Assembly (NCBI GenBank): GCA_012516225.1
Contig: JAAYWX010000299.1
Location: 1-9,469, forward strand
Length of the DNA stretch: 9,469 nt
Direction of reading: 5' to 3'
DNA from: Clostridiales bacterium
GTDB lineage: Bacteria > Bacillota > Clostridia > Oscillospirales > Oscillospiraceae
In this document: positions 1 through 6,053 of the stretch, in pieces
Numbering within the stretch: position 1 is the stretch's first letter
Layout: every line of letters starts with the position of its first letter
Notes under the pieces: generated by a model
Told to the model about the DNA's origin: nothing
The model's input: the letters and a program-made list of their open reading frames with translations, nothing else
The model's database searches: none
Translations under genes and position numbers: made by a program

Positions 1-90
1 CTCCCGCTGAGTCTGAGGCTCCTGCTGAGTCTGAAGCTCCCGCTGAGTCTGAAGCTCCTGCTGAGTCCGCAGCTCCTGCTGAGTCCGAGG
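1..90 (+). repeat. 18-bp in-frame tandem repeat, five units
   Basis: Units run 1-18, 19-36, 37-54, 55-72 and 73-90, each starting CTCC and containing GCTGAGTC. They differ at a few positions (CCC/CCT, TCT/TCC, GAG/GAA). These are almost all synonymous except unit 4, where GCA replaces a Glu codon. The period is a multiple of three, so copy number can change without breaking the frame. The array probably continues to the left of the window. Confidence 0.9.
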
Positions 91-116
91 CTCCTTCTGC
101 TTCTCCTGCTGCATAA
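1..116 (+). CDS. 3' end of a gene with a PAESEA-repeat C-terminal tail (partial)
   Basis: Only the last 37 complete codons and the TAA stop (114-116) are present; the 5' part lies outside the window. The frame starting at position 3 reads five copies of a six-residue unit (PAESEA, once PAESAA) followed by PSASPAA. The other + strand frames give Leu-rich nonsense. The tail is acidic and rich in Ala, Pro, Glu and Ser, so it should be disordered and extended. Such tails occur on some ribosomal proteins, chaperones and secreted proteins, and nothing here decides between these. The frame choice rests on the clean stop followed 45 bases later by an intrinsic terminator. Product unknown. Confidence 0.75.
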   Translation, partial: PAESEAPAESEAPAESEAPAESAAPAESEAPSASPAA

Positions 117-161
117 TTAATATTTGCTGTTTAACAGCTTGTGTTTAACGTAGCAAACAAT

Positions 162-199
162 AAAAAGACGGGTGTATCGTACATACACTCGTCTTTTTT
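162..199. terminator. Bidirectional intrinsic terminator between convergent genes
   Basis: A 16-bp stem pairs 162-177 with 183-198 around a 5-base loop, with one G-T pair (171/189). The + strand side ends in T6 (194-199), and the five A at 162-166 give a T5 tract on the minus strand. It can therefore stop both the repeat-tail gene (ends 116) and the minus-strand lipoprotein gene (ends 211). Confidence 0.9.
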
Positions 200-210
200 A
201 TTTGGTCTTT

Positions 211-435
211 TTAAGTTGTTGCCCCGGGCGACGGGCTAACGGTCGGTAACGGAGAAGTACCTGTATTGGGAGTAACCGTTGCAGACGGGCTGATTTCCGG
301 AGATGGAATAGCAGGACTTTCCGAAACTTCAGGTACGTTAGGACTCATGCTCGGGGTAGGGGTGGCCTTTTTGCATCCTCCAAGAACAGATGCCAACATT
401 AAAAATACCGTAATAATAGTTGTAAATTTTTTCAT
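211..435 (-). CDS. Small Pro/Ser/Thr-rich lipoprotein
   Basis: This is a 74-residue lipoprotein starting MKKFTT. The start at 435 is preferred over the in-frame ATG at 450 because GGAGGT (complement of 443-448) lies 7 bases before it. Residues 1-20 are a type II signal peptide: KK, a hydrophobic stretch, then the lipobox LGG-Cys21. The predicted mature protein is 54 residues, of which 32 are Pro, Ser or Thr (13 P, 10 S, 9 T). It has no folded domain, so it would be a lipid-anchored, extended chain on the outer face of the membrane. Its function is not recognisable. It stands alone, convergent with the repeat-tail gene and divergent from the SLOG gene. The lipobox and RBS make it a convincing gene despite its size. 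Confidence 0.8.
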   Translation of the reverse strand: MKKFTTIITVFLMLASVLGGCKKATPTPSMSPNVPEVSESPAIPSPEISPSATVTPNTGTSPLPTVSPSPGATT

Positions 436-465
436 TTTTGCGACCTCCAAAATGAATTCACAGCT

Positions 466-494
466 ATTATGCGCGAGTTTTTAAATATTATTAA
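466..494 (-). promoter_or_regulatory. Possible promoter for the small lipoprotein
   Basis: Read on the minus strand: TTAATA (489-494), 17-base spacer, CATAAT (466-471). The -35 matches the sigma-A consensus at 4 of 6 and the -10 at 5 of 6. Spacing to the RBS at 443-448 is sensible. The region is AT-rich, so chance similarity is a real possibility. Confidence 0.3.
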
Positions 495-520
495 TTTATT
501 AAAAAATACGCCCGCTTTCT

Positions 521-549
521 TTGACATATTAAGGGAAAAATGGTAAACT
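521..549 (+). promoter_or_regulatory. Sigma-A type promoter with extended -10, upstream of the SLOG gene
   Basis: A perfect -35 TTGACA (521-526) is followed by a 17-base spacer and TAAACT (544-549, 4 of 6). TG sits one base before the -10 (541-542), which is the extended -10 signature. Transcription would start near 556, about 28 bases before the ATG at 585. Confidence 0.75.
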
Positions 550-584
550 GAAAATGTTTTTATTGCATTGTCTGCGGAGGTTAT

Positions 585-1088
585 ATGGAAAAATTTAAAC
601 AGGCCTGCTCGTTTACAGGGCACAGAGAATCAAAACTGCCATGGCACGGCAACGAAAACGACCCAAGGTGCATAAAGCTTAAATCAATTTTGTCTGACAC
701 TATAGAGGCCGTATATCATTCCGGAGTGCGCCATTTTATCTGCGGCATGGCGACAGGCTGCGATATGTACTTTTGCGAGGCGGTTATAGAGCTTAGGACC
801 ATACATGAGGACATTACGCTTGAAGCTGCCATTCCATGGGAAGGGCAGTCCTCCGGATGGTCTGCCGCATTAAAAAAGAGATATTCGCGTCTTGTTGAAG
901 AATGCGACTATTACACCCTCGTTCAGAACCGATATACGCCGGACTGCCTTATGAGGAGAAATAGATATATGGTTGACAATTCTTCAGTACTTATAGCCGT
1001 ATTCAACGGTACTCCCGGAGGAACTATGAGTACCATTCTTTATGCTATGCGACGGGGTATTGAAATAATAGAATTGCCTGTAGATTGA
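585..1088 (+). CDS. SLOG-family protein (DUF1273/YpsA-like)
   Basis: This 167-residue protein has the marks of the SLOG (SMF/DprA-LOG) Rossmann-like superfamily, DUF1273/YpsA branch. It has an N-terminal SFTGHRESKLP (9-19), the glycine-rich GMATGCD (54-60), and a C-terminal loop NGTPGGT (141-147). Length is about that of B. subtilis YpsA. SLOG proteins are thought to bind nucleotide-derived ligands. YpsA affects cell division in Bacillus, but no enzymatic reaction is established and none is claimed here. GCGGAGG (574-580) precedes the ATG at good distance. The gene appears monocistronic: its own promoter lies upstream and another promoter follows before the hydrolase. No GC-rich terminator hairpin is visible after it. 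The family call is firm; the exact role is open. Confidence 0.88.
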   Translation: MEKFKQACSFTGHRESKLPWHGNENDPRCIKLKSILSDTIEAVYHSGVRHFICGMATGCDMYFCEAVIELRTIHEDITLEAAIPWEGQSSGWSAALKKRYSRLVEECDYYTLVQNRYTPDCLMRRNRYMVDNSSVLIAVFNGTPGGTMSTILYAMRRGIEIIELPVD

Positions 1089-1128
1089 TGAACAATATAT
1101 AAACTTTTTTAAATTTAATCTTATTAGG

Positions 1129-1157
1129 TTGACTTCCTTATCTCTGCAATATAAAAT
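1129..1157 (+). promoter_or_regulatory. Promoter of the alpha/beta hydrolase gene
   Basis: TTGACT (1129-1134, 5 of 6), a 17-base spacer, then TAAAAT (1152-1157, 5 of 6). Transcription would start near 1164, giving a leader of about 54 bases before the ATG at 1218. An inverted repeat overlaps the -10. Confidence 0.65.
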
Positions 1158-1187
1158 TGTATCAATAGTTAAATTAAGTTACAATTT
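1154..1187. repeat. Inverted repeat over the -10 and start region
   Basis: AAATTGTA (1154-1161) is matched exactly by TACAATTT (1180-1187) across an 18-base gap. The left arm overlaps the -10 element and the whole lies over the expected transcription start. It could be a repressor site or a weak leader hairpin. The arms are AT-rich, so chance is not excluded. Confidence 0.4.
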
Positions 1188-1217
1188 ATTTCAGCACGCG
1201 AAAAGAGGATCTGGGAT

Positions 1218-2192
1218 ATGCCTATATTAAACGAGTTCAGCTTTGGGTCTTGCGACTGCAAAAACACTATCTATGTCCGCGAATGGCTTCCTGATGCTTC
1301 ACCTGTCGGTGTGGTGCAGATTTGCCATGGCATAGCGGAGCATATCACTCGCTATGACAAATTTGCGCAGTTTCTCGCATCCAAAGGATTTGTAGTTGCC
1401 GGAGAGGACCACCTCGGGCATGGGAAAAGTGCCGCAAGTCCAGATGATCTTGGCTTTTTTGGAGAGCATGGAGGCTGGGAACTTGTAGTTGGAGATATGA
1501 GGAAACTCTATGAAAGACTGAGGGAACAGTATTATAGTCTGCCAATTTTTATTTTCGGGCATTCCATGGGAAGTTTCCTTACGCGTACATACATTATCCG
1601 CTATCACGACGGCCCCGACGGCGTAATTCTCAGCGGTACCGGACAGCAGAGCGGGCTTCTTCTGTCGGCAGGTCTTTCCGCGGCAAACGCCGTAATAAAC
1701 AGGCATGGCGCAAGCTATAAAAGCCAGCGGCTGAATGATCTTGCTTTCTTAGGCTATAACAGCCATTATAAGCCTAACCGTACTTCCTTTGACTGGCTTA
1801 CCCGCGACGATGCCGTTGTGGATGACTACATAAATGATCCACTCTGCGGATTTATTCCATCTGCTGGCGTTTTCCGCGATATGTTTACTGGGATAAAGTA
1901 CATATCCAACAAAAGAAACCTTGAACGGCTCAACAAGGATTTGCCTATATTCCTTATCTCGGGGGATGACGATCCGGTAGGAGAATACGGGAAAGGTGTT
2001 CTGCGCGCTTATAACGGTTTTTTGAAAGCAGGTCTTACGGACGTTACCTTAAAGCTGTATCACGGAGGACGGCACGAATTAATCAGCGAGTATAACAAAG
2101 ATGAAGTATACTCGGATGTCTTGAGATGGCTGCAATCTAAATGCGAAGCGAAAAATAAAGAAAGAGCAATCGAAAGGGCGGAGGCAAAATAG
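1218..2192 (+). CDS. Alpha/beta hydrolase, monoacylglycerol lipase/lysophospholipase-like
   Basis: This 324-residue serine hydrolase is of the Hydrolase_4 (serine aminopeptidase S33/monoglyceride lipase) type. The visible elements are HG of the oxyanion hole (37-38), the DHLGHGKS motif (64-71), the nucleophile elbow GHSMG with Ser116, the acid region SGDDDPVG with Asp252 the likely triad acid, and HGGRHE with His286. Residues 130-240 form the cap. It has no signal peptide, so it should act in the cytoplasm, probably on lysophospholipids or monoacylglycerols; substrate is inferred from family only. The RBS AAGAGG (1203-1208) is moderate. The C-terminus (309-324) is a charged tail whose last codons also form the terminator stem. 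A related esterase or peptidase function is possible. Confidence 0.9.
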   Translation: MPILNEFSFGSCDCKNTIYVREWLPDASPVGVVQICHGIAEHITRYDKFAQFLASKGFVVAGEDHLGHGKSAASPDDLGFFGEHGGWELVVGDMRKLYERLREQYYSLPIFIFGHSMGSFLTRTYIIRYHDGPDGVILSGTGQQSGLLLSAGLSAANAVINRHGASYKSQRLNDLAFLGYNSHYKPNRTSFDWLTRDDAVVDDYINDPLCGFIPSAGVFRDMFTGIKYISNKRNLERLNKDLPIFLISGDDDPVGEYGKGVLRAYNGFLKAGLTDVTLKLYHGGRHELISEYNKDEVYSDVLRWLQSKCEAKNKERAIERAEAK

Positions 2193-2205
2193 CATCCGCC
2201 CTTTT
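2173..2205 (+). terminator. Intrinsic terminator overlapping the hydrolase stop codon
   Basis: A perfect 10-bp stem, AAAGGGCGGA (2173-2182) with TCCGCCCTTT (2195-2204), is followed by a short T tract (2202-2205). Two further pairs (2184-2185 with 2192-2193) can form inside. The left arm lies in the coding sequence and the TAG stop (2190-2192) lies in the loop. Confidence 0.8.
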
Positions 2206-2670
2206 ATATTGCAGCATACGGTATAGTTTACGGGAAATGTATATGAGTTATAACTTTAGAGCGTTCAGAAACTGAAAGAGTTCGGTATCTGAATGCTTTA
2301 AGTGCGTAAGGATAAATAACAAGGGCTGCAGATGCCGAAGGCTTATAAATTTTCAAGACGATGATTGACATAAATGTAAAATGGTGTTATTGTATTTTAT
2401 GGAATAACAGATAATAATTTCCTTATTTTTCTTATACGGGAATGCCGGGCTGAAATTAAACGCCAGCTATAGTTTTGCTTTATAGGAACAGCTGTTCGAA
2501 GATATCCATTGATTTGACGGGTTAACGGTATAGGTACGGTTTGAACAGTCTGGGGGAGGCGATTCCAATGGGGATTTTTATCTGACCGTTTGATGGGTAC
2601 GTTTTAATTCGATATGTACTTTTAAAACATATGCCCAAAATTAGTTTATGCAACAAGGAAGGAGCTTAAA
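2206..2670. other. 465-base non-coding region with promoter and long leader
   Basis: No convincing gene is present on either strand. It contains a stem-loop (2261-2268 with 2289-2296, 8 bp with one G-T pair) that lacks a T tract. A good promoter follows at 2365-2393. The remaining 270 bases would be transcribed as a leader of the amidase gene. Within the leader, CTATA/TATAG can pair near 2467-2485. A longer imperfect stem (2536-2540 with 2585-2589, 2546-2548 with 2582-2584) encloses a strong GGGGGAGG and a five-codon frame, MGIFI (2568-2585). I recognise no known riboswitch class. Confidence 0.6.
2365..2393 (+). promoter_or_regulatory. Extended -10 promoter far upstream of the amidase gene
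   Basis: A perfect -35 TTGACA (2365-2370), a 17-base spacer, and TATTGT (2388-2393, 4 of 6) preceded by TG at 2385-2386. The architecture is the same as the promoter at 521-549. It places transcription start near 2400, about 270 bases before the ATG at 2671. Confidence 0.6.
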
Positions 2671-3774
2671 ATGAAAAAAAGCATTCTTGCAGTTCTGCTT
2701 GCCGTATGCCTTGCAGTTTCCGCTTTCCCGGCATACGCGACAAATTGCGGTGAAAACGGCGGCAATGCGCTGCCCGCGGCAGGCACGGAAAAATCTGTTG
2801 TCAGCGCAGCTTTAAACTGGCTATACGAAAATTATCAGGGATTCTACAATATTAAAGATGTCCATGCAGATATCGTTAGGGTACATAAGACTGAAAATGC
2901 AACGAACTACACTGTCGCCATATCTTGCATGACTAAACTTAAGGCTTCATCTGTTGAAGAACTTCCTTTTGTTCAGGGAATGTATGAAAAACTAAACGCT
3001 ATGAACATATCTTCAGGGAAAGCAAAAGAAGCCGTAGACAAGTATGTCTCTGAAATTGATTTTTCCGATGAGTATACTGCGCTGTCACTTGATTTGGTTA
3101 TTTCAGCAGATAGCAAGGGACTGACGATGTACTTCCAAGATGGAATGGATACCACTTTGTATCCAATCGATGTGCTGAAACTTGACGCTAAGAAAATGTA
3201 CCAGGAAGGGGGAAAATCTGTAAACTCAATTATAGCTGAATATCAGGATACGGGAAATACGGCATCACTTATGGGATACAGCTCCTATAATCGGGTGGCC
3301 GCAAGAGATTATGCACTTGCATGGACAGGTTCAAATGTAACGTCCTGCTATGATGATGGGACGTCATGCGGGATTCTTCAGAACAGGTCGCTGTGGAACA
3401 ACAGCGCATACCCGTATGTATCCAATTTAAAGCACAATGACTGTGCCGATTTTGTCTCCCAGTGCATGGCGGCAGGCGGCATACCGGTTGAAGCCAATAA
3501 ATGGGACAGATTTAACGACGGCGGAAACGGCTGGTCATGGACATATGTTCCCGGGCTTAAGTCATATATGACAGGCAAGAAGTATTGGGACGCTTCAACC
3601 TTTGCTGCAGCAAACGCCGGGAATATACTCATTTGGTCAGATGAAAGCCACATTGCTCTCATAACATTGAATGATACAGTTACTCATAGGTTTACGGCAC
3701 ATACAAACGACAGATATAATTATCAATTTTACAACAGCTCCGCATATAATTATTATACCATAAAGACAACTTAA
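2671..3774 (+). CDS. Secreted amidase-domain protein (Amidase_6-like cysteine hydrolase)
   Basis: This 367-residue protein begins with an Sec signal peptide: KK, a hydrophobic core, and an AYA cleavage site after residue 23. Residues about 40-200 form an N-terminal region I cannot assign, with acidic and lysine-rich helices. From residue 205 the sequence follows the Amidase_6 family (CHAP/NlpC-like cysteine hydrolases). It has YNRVAARDYA (206-215), NDCADFVSQC with probable nucleophile Cys258, AGGIP (268-272), SHIAL with His327 as the likely partner, and AHTNDR (343-348). It is expected outside the cell, probably hydrolysing an amide bond in peptidoglycan or another envelope polymer; the substrate is not shown. 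There is no LysM, SH3 or anchoring motif. GGAAGGAG (2657-2664) gives a strong RBS. A large hairpin follows the stop. Confidence 0.85.
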   Translation: MKKSILAVLLAVCLAVSAFPAYATNCGENGGNALPAAGTEKSVVSAALNWLYENYQGFYNIKDVHADIVRVHKTENATNYTVAISCMTKLKASSVEELPFVQGMYEKLNAMNISSGKAKEAVDKYVSEIDFSDEYTALSLDLVISADSKGLTMYFQDGMDTTLYPIDVLKLDAKKMYQEGGKSVNSIIAEYQDTGNTASLMGYSSYNRVAARDYALAWTGSNVTSCYDDGTSCGILQNRSLWNNSAYPYVSNLKHNDCADFVSQCMAAGGIPVEANKWDRFNDGGNGWSWTYVPGLKSYMTGKKYWDASTFAAANAGNILIWSDESHIALITLNDTVTHRFTAHTNDRYNYQFYNSSAYNYYTIKTT

Positions 3775-3783
3775 GGCTAAAGC

Positions 3784-3821
3784 GGACATTAGCCCCTGCT
3801 CAGAGGCGGGGGCTAATGTCC
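3784..3821 (+). terminator. Large GC-rich hairpin between amidase and lipoprotein genes
   Basis: A 16-bp stem pairs 3784-3799 with 3806-3821, with one T-G pair (3797/3808) and a six-base loop. No T tract follows directly. Instead there is a small hairpin with a C-TTCG-G loop (about 3824-3836) and T6 at 3843-3848. It may be a terminator, a partial terminator or an mRNA-stabilising structure. The next gene starts at 3868 and has no clear promoter of its own. Confidence 0.5.
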
Positions 3822-3867
3822 TGCAGCTTCGGAACTGTTAAATTTTTTATATGTGAAAGGGGAAGAT

Positions 3868-4932
3868 ATGTTGAAAAGGATTGTTGCGGCTGTTCTGGCT
3901 ATTGCGGCAGTATTATGCATAGGCGGGTGTTCGGGAAAGGGATCCTCATCGGAAAAGCAGACACAAAAACTGGTTGTATTTAAAACCGAGACCGATGGGA
4001 AAAGTGCTGTCGGAGCTTATGAGCTTCAGGTAAACTTGGCAGAGCACAGTCTGTCTTTGGGATCGGATACAATATATGAAATTGAGGACAGCTCAAGCTT
4101 GGAACCGAGCAGAATTTTTCCTCAATACATGTCACCGGCATTTTTAGTCCTTCGCACAAATCCTTTGGCTTCAAAATATGATGCGGTGAAGGTTTCTGAA
4201 GACAATAAATCGTTATATTTTGAGGAATATATTCTGCAATTCGATGATGAAAATTTTACATTTCAAATAAGCAAAAACGGAGAAATCCTGTGCAAAAATG
4301 TTTCTCTTGTACAAAACGGCAAACAACTTATGCCAGTTTCCTTCTTTGTTGATAAAGACGGGAAAATAGCAATTTTATGCATGACCGCTGCATCTCTTAT
4401 GGATACCGAGATGGTTTCGGTGCTGTATGCGAAAAACGGTGAAAGCTATACACCAGAAAAAATATGCGAATACCCGACCGTATGGGAAGACTATGACTTG
4501 TCTAAAGTTAACTGTCCCAACTATTTGGCTTCCGCTGCCAATGTGGCTGCGAATCCTGAAACGGGCGTTTTTTTGTATAACGAAACTGTAAAGCTCCTTG
4601 TGGTTTCGCCGTATGACGGCAGTGTGGAATGTGTACTTGATGAAAAGAAAGTAACCTCCGATATGCCGTATCTTGATGCACATAGAGAGTCATATTCATT
4701 CTTCAATGGCTTTGGATACCAAAACGGATACTATGCGGCGGCGTTTCCTGCATTTAATTCTCCAGCAGGTGCTTATGCGGTTTTTTATACTTCAAAAGGG
4801 GAATATGCAGGCTGCATTCTCTGCGGTGCCGAGGGGATAACCTTGTTTGACAGTGAGAACAAACAGCTTGATAAAATCGAGGGTTCTTTTCTTCCTCAAA
4901 TATATGTCCCTTCGTACTTCGGCAAAGGCTGA
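3868..4932 (+). CDS. Lipoprotein of unknown function
   Basis: This is a 354-residue lipoprotein. The ATG at 3868 is preferred over the in-frame GTG at 3853: AAAGGGGA (3856-3863) serves the ATG, and nothing like an RBS precedes the GTG. Residues 1-20 are a lipoprotein signal (KR, hydrophobic core, IGG-Cys21), then a Ser/Gly/Lys linker. The mature 334 residues are rich in short alternating hydrophobic/polar stretches with aromatic ends, suggesting a mostly beta fold, perhaps propeller-like; this is inference. Cys pairs occur near the end (CILCG). I recognise no catalytic motif or family. It lies 93 bases after the amidase gene in the same direction and may share its transcript if the hairpin between them allows read-through. 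It ends in a clear terminator. Confidence 0.8.
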   Translation: MLKRIVAAVLAIAAVLCIGGCSGKGSSSEKQTQKLVVFKTETDGKSAVGAYELQVNLAEHSLSLGSDTIYEIEDSSSLEPSRIFPQYMSPAFLVLRTNPLASKYDAVKVSEDNKSLYFEEYILQFDDENFTFQISKNGEILCKNVSLVQNGKQLMPVSFFVDKDGKIAILCMTAASLMDTEMVSVLYAKNGESYTPEKICEYPTVWEDYDLSKVNCPNYLASAANVAANPETGVFLYNETVKLLVVSPYDGSVECVLDEKKVTSDMPYLDAHRESYSFFNGFGYQNGYYAAAFPAFNSPAGAYAVFYTSKGEYAGCILCGAEGITLFDSENKQLDKIEGSFLPQIYVPSYFGKG

Positions 4933-4954
4933 TTTTTAACATATGATATTTTTA

Positions 4955-4993
4955 AGGGTTCCTTAAGTCACACTTAAAGAACCCTGATTTTTT
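4955..4993 (+). terminator. Intrinsic terminator after the lipoprotein gene
   Basis: The stem pairs 4955-4968 with 4972-4985 (14 positions, one C-A mismatch at 4962/4978) around a three-base loop. GA and then T6 (4988-4993) follow. On the minus strand the hairpin is followed only by TTAAAAAT, so it is a poor stop for the mreB operon arriving from the right. Confidence 0.88.
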
Positions 4994-5024
4994 ATGCCAT
5001 AACGACTTAAGGGCTGCGGCAGGA

Positions 5025-6053
5025 CTATTTCATTTGTCTTTTCCTTGCAAGATTTATCATACCGTCGTTCATTTCATTGAGGCTGCTGAGCATTTTCCCT
5101 GCTCCGTAAGCCACGCAGGTTACGGGGTCATCAACGGTGCGTACTCGTATTCCCGTTTTTGCGTAAATAATTTTATCCAGTCCCGGAATAAGGCTTCCAC
5201 CGCCGCAAAGTATAATGCCGTTCTGAGAAATGTCCGAAACTAATTCTGGAGGAGTTCTTTCAAGCACCATTTGAGTTGCATCAAGAATTTCCAATATGGG
5301 TTCTTGAAGGGACTCCGCAATATCATTCGTATCAATAGTAACAGAACGCGGCAGACCTGTCATTAGGCAACGGCCTTTCACTTCTTCGGACGAAACTTCT
5401 TGAACTGGGTATGCGCTTCCTATCCTTATCTTGATTTCCTCTGCTGTGCGGAGTCCTATAAGAAGATTGTGTTTACGGCGTATGTATTTTACGATTGCCT
5501 CGTCAAATGCACTGCCTGCAGTTTTTATAGACTCGCTTTCCACCACTCCGTTAAGAGACACCACACCTACTTCAGTTGTGCCGCCCCCAATATCTATCAC
5601 CATATGGCCGTCAGGCTTTGAAATATCAGCCCCGGCGCCAAGTGCTGCGGCAACGGAGGATTCAAGAAGGTAAACTTTCCTTGCTCCCGCCTCAATTCCG
5701 GCGTCGATTGTTGCGCGTTCTTCAACACCCGAAATGCTGCCCGGCACGCATATTATAATTCGCGGTTTGAAAAGGCTGAACGATGTAATTCTCTGGATAA
5801 GTTCCTTGAGCATCCTGACTGTCATATCATAATCGGAAATCACGCCGGAAGTAATAGGATATATTGATACGATATTTGCTGGAGTTCTGCCCCGCATTTT
5901 TTGCGCATCTTCTCCGACCTTCAGCAATTTGCCGCTGTGCTTGTCCACAGCGACAACTGTGGGTTCCCTCAGGGTTATGCCCTTGCCGTTCACATATACT
6001 ATAATGCTGGACGTCCCCAGATCGATTGCAATATCTCGTTCAAAAAAGACCAT
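5025..6053 (-). CDS. mreB: MreB-like rod-shape actin homologue (divergent)
   Basis: This 342-residue bacterial actin of the MreB/Mbl family has the usual length. It has phosphate-1 motif IDLGTSS (10-16), a likely membrane-contact SLFKP (93-97), VPGSISGVEERA (103-114), phosphate-2 DIGGGTTEV (154-162), and adenosine motif CGGGSLIPGLD (283-293). MreB polymerises under the membrane and guides lateral wall synthesis. Three sites differ from canonical MreB as I recall it: GTAN reads GTSS (13-16), IEEPM reads LESSV (130-134), and AGDEMD reads AGSAFD (179-184). The second Glu of EEPM, linked to ATP hydrolysis, is thus Ser132. It may be a slow or inactive ATPase paralogue. TGAGGT (complement of 6061-6066) lies 7 bases before the ATG. 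It is the last gene of the minus-strand run, 41 bases after comF, with no good terminator. Confidence 0.93.
   Translation of the reverse strand: MVFFERDIAIDLGTSSIIVYVNGKGITLREPTVVAVDKHSGKLLKVGEDAQKMRGRTPANIVSIYPITSGVISDYDMTVRMLKELIQRITSFSLFKPRIIICVPGSISGVEERATIDAGIEAGARKVYLLESSVAAALGAGADISKPDGHMVIDIGGGTTEVGVVSLNGVVESESIKTAGSAFDEAIVKYIRRKHNLLIGLRTAEEIKIRIGSAYPVQEVSSEEVKGRCLMTGLPRSVTIDTNDIAESLQEPILEILDATQMVLERTPPELVSDISQNGIILCGGGSLIPGLDKIIYAKTGIRVRTVDDPVTCVAYGAGKMLSSLNEMNDGMINLARKRQMK

Noticed and set aside
1..90. CRISPR-like repeat array
   Set aside because: The units are directly adjacent without spacers, are 18 bp long, and encode a regular peptide in an open frame.
266..484. 72-residue + strand open frame
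   Set aside because: It is antisense to the lipoprotein gene, has no RBS, and the opposite strand has a lipobox, RBS and terminator.
1299..1706. 135-residue minus-strand open frame
   Set aside because: It is a shadow of the alpha/beta hydrolase, whose catalytic motifs are all in the + frame.
2261..2296. Stem-loop in the intergenic region as a terminator or small RNA
   Set aside because: It has 8 bp with a G-T pair, a 20-base loop, no T tract and no clear promoter of its own.
2361..2414. 17-codon frame starting in the -35 region of the promoter at 2365
   Set aside because: It has no RBS and overlaps promoter elements, so it would not be transcribed from that promoter.
2400..2670. Known riboswitch (c-di-AMP or c-di-GMP type) before the amidase gene
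   Set aside because: I could not find the conserved blocks of these classes; only generic stems are visible.
3853..3867. GTG start for the 354-residue lipoprotein
   Set aside because: It has no RBS upstream, and the purine-rich stretch after it is the RBS for the ATG at 3868.
5400..5673. Overlapping + strand frames within mreB
   Set aside because: They are shadows of mreB, whose actin-family motifs are unambiguous on the minus strand.
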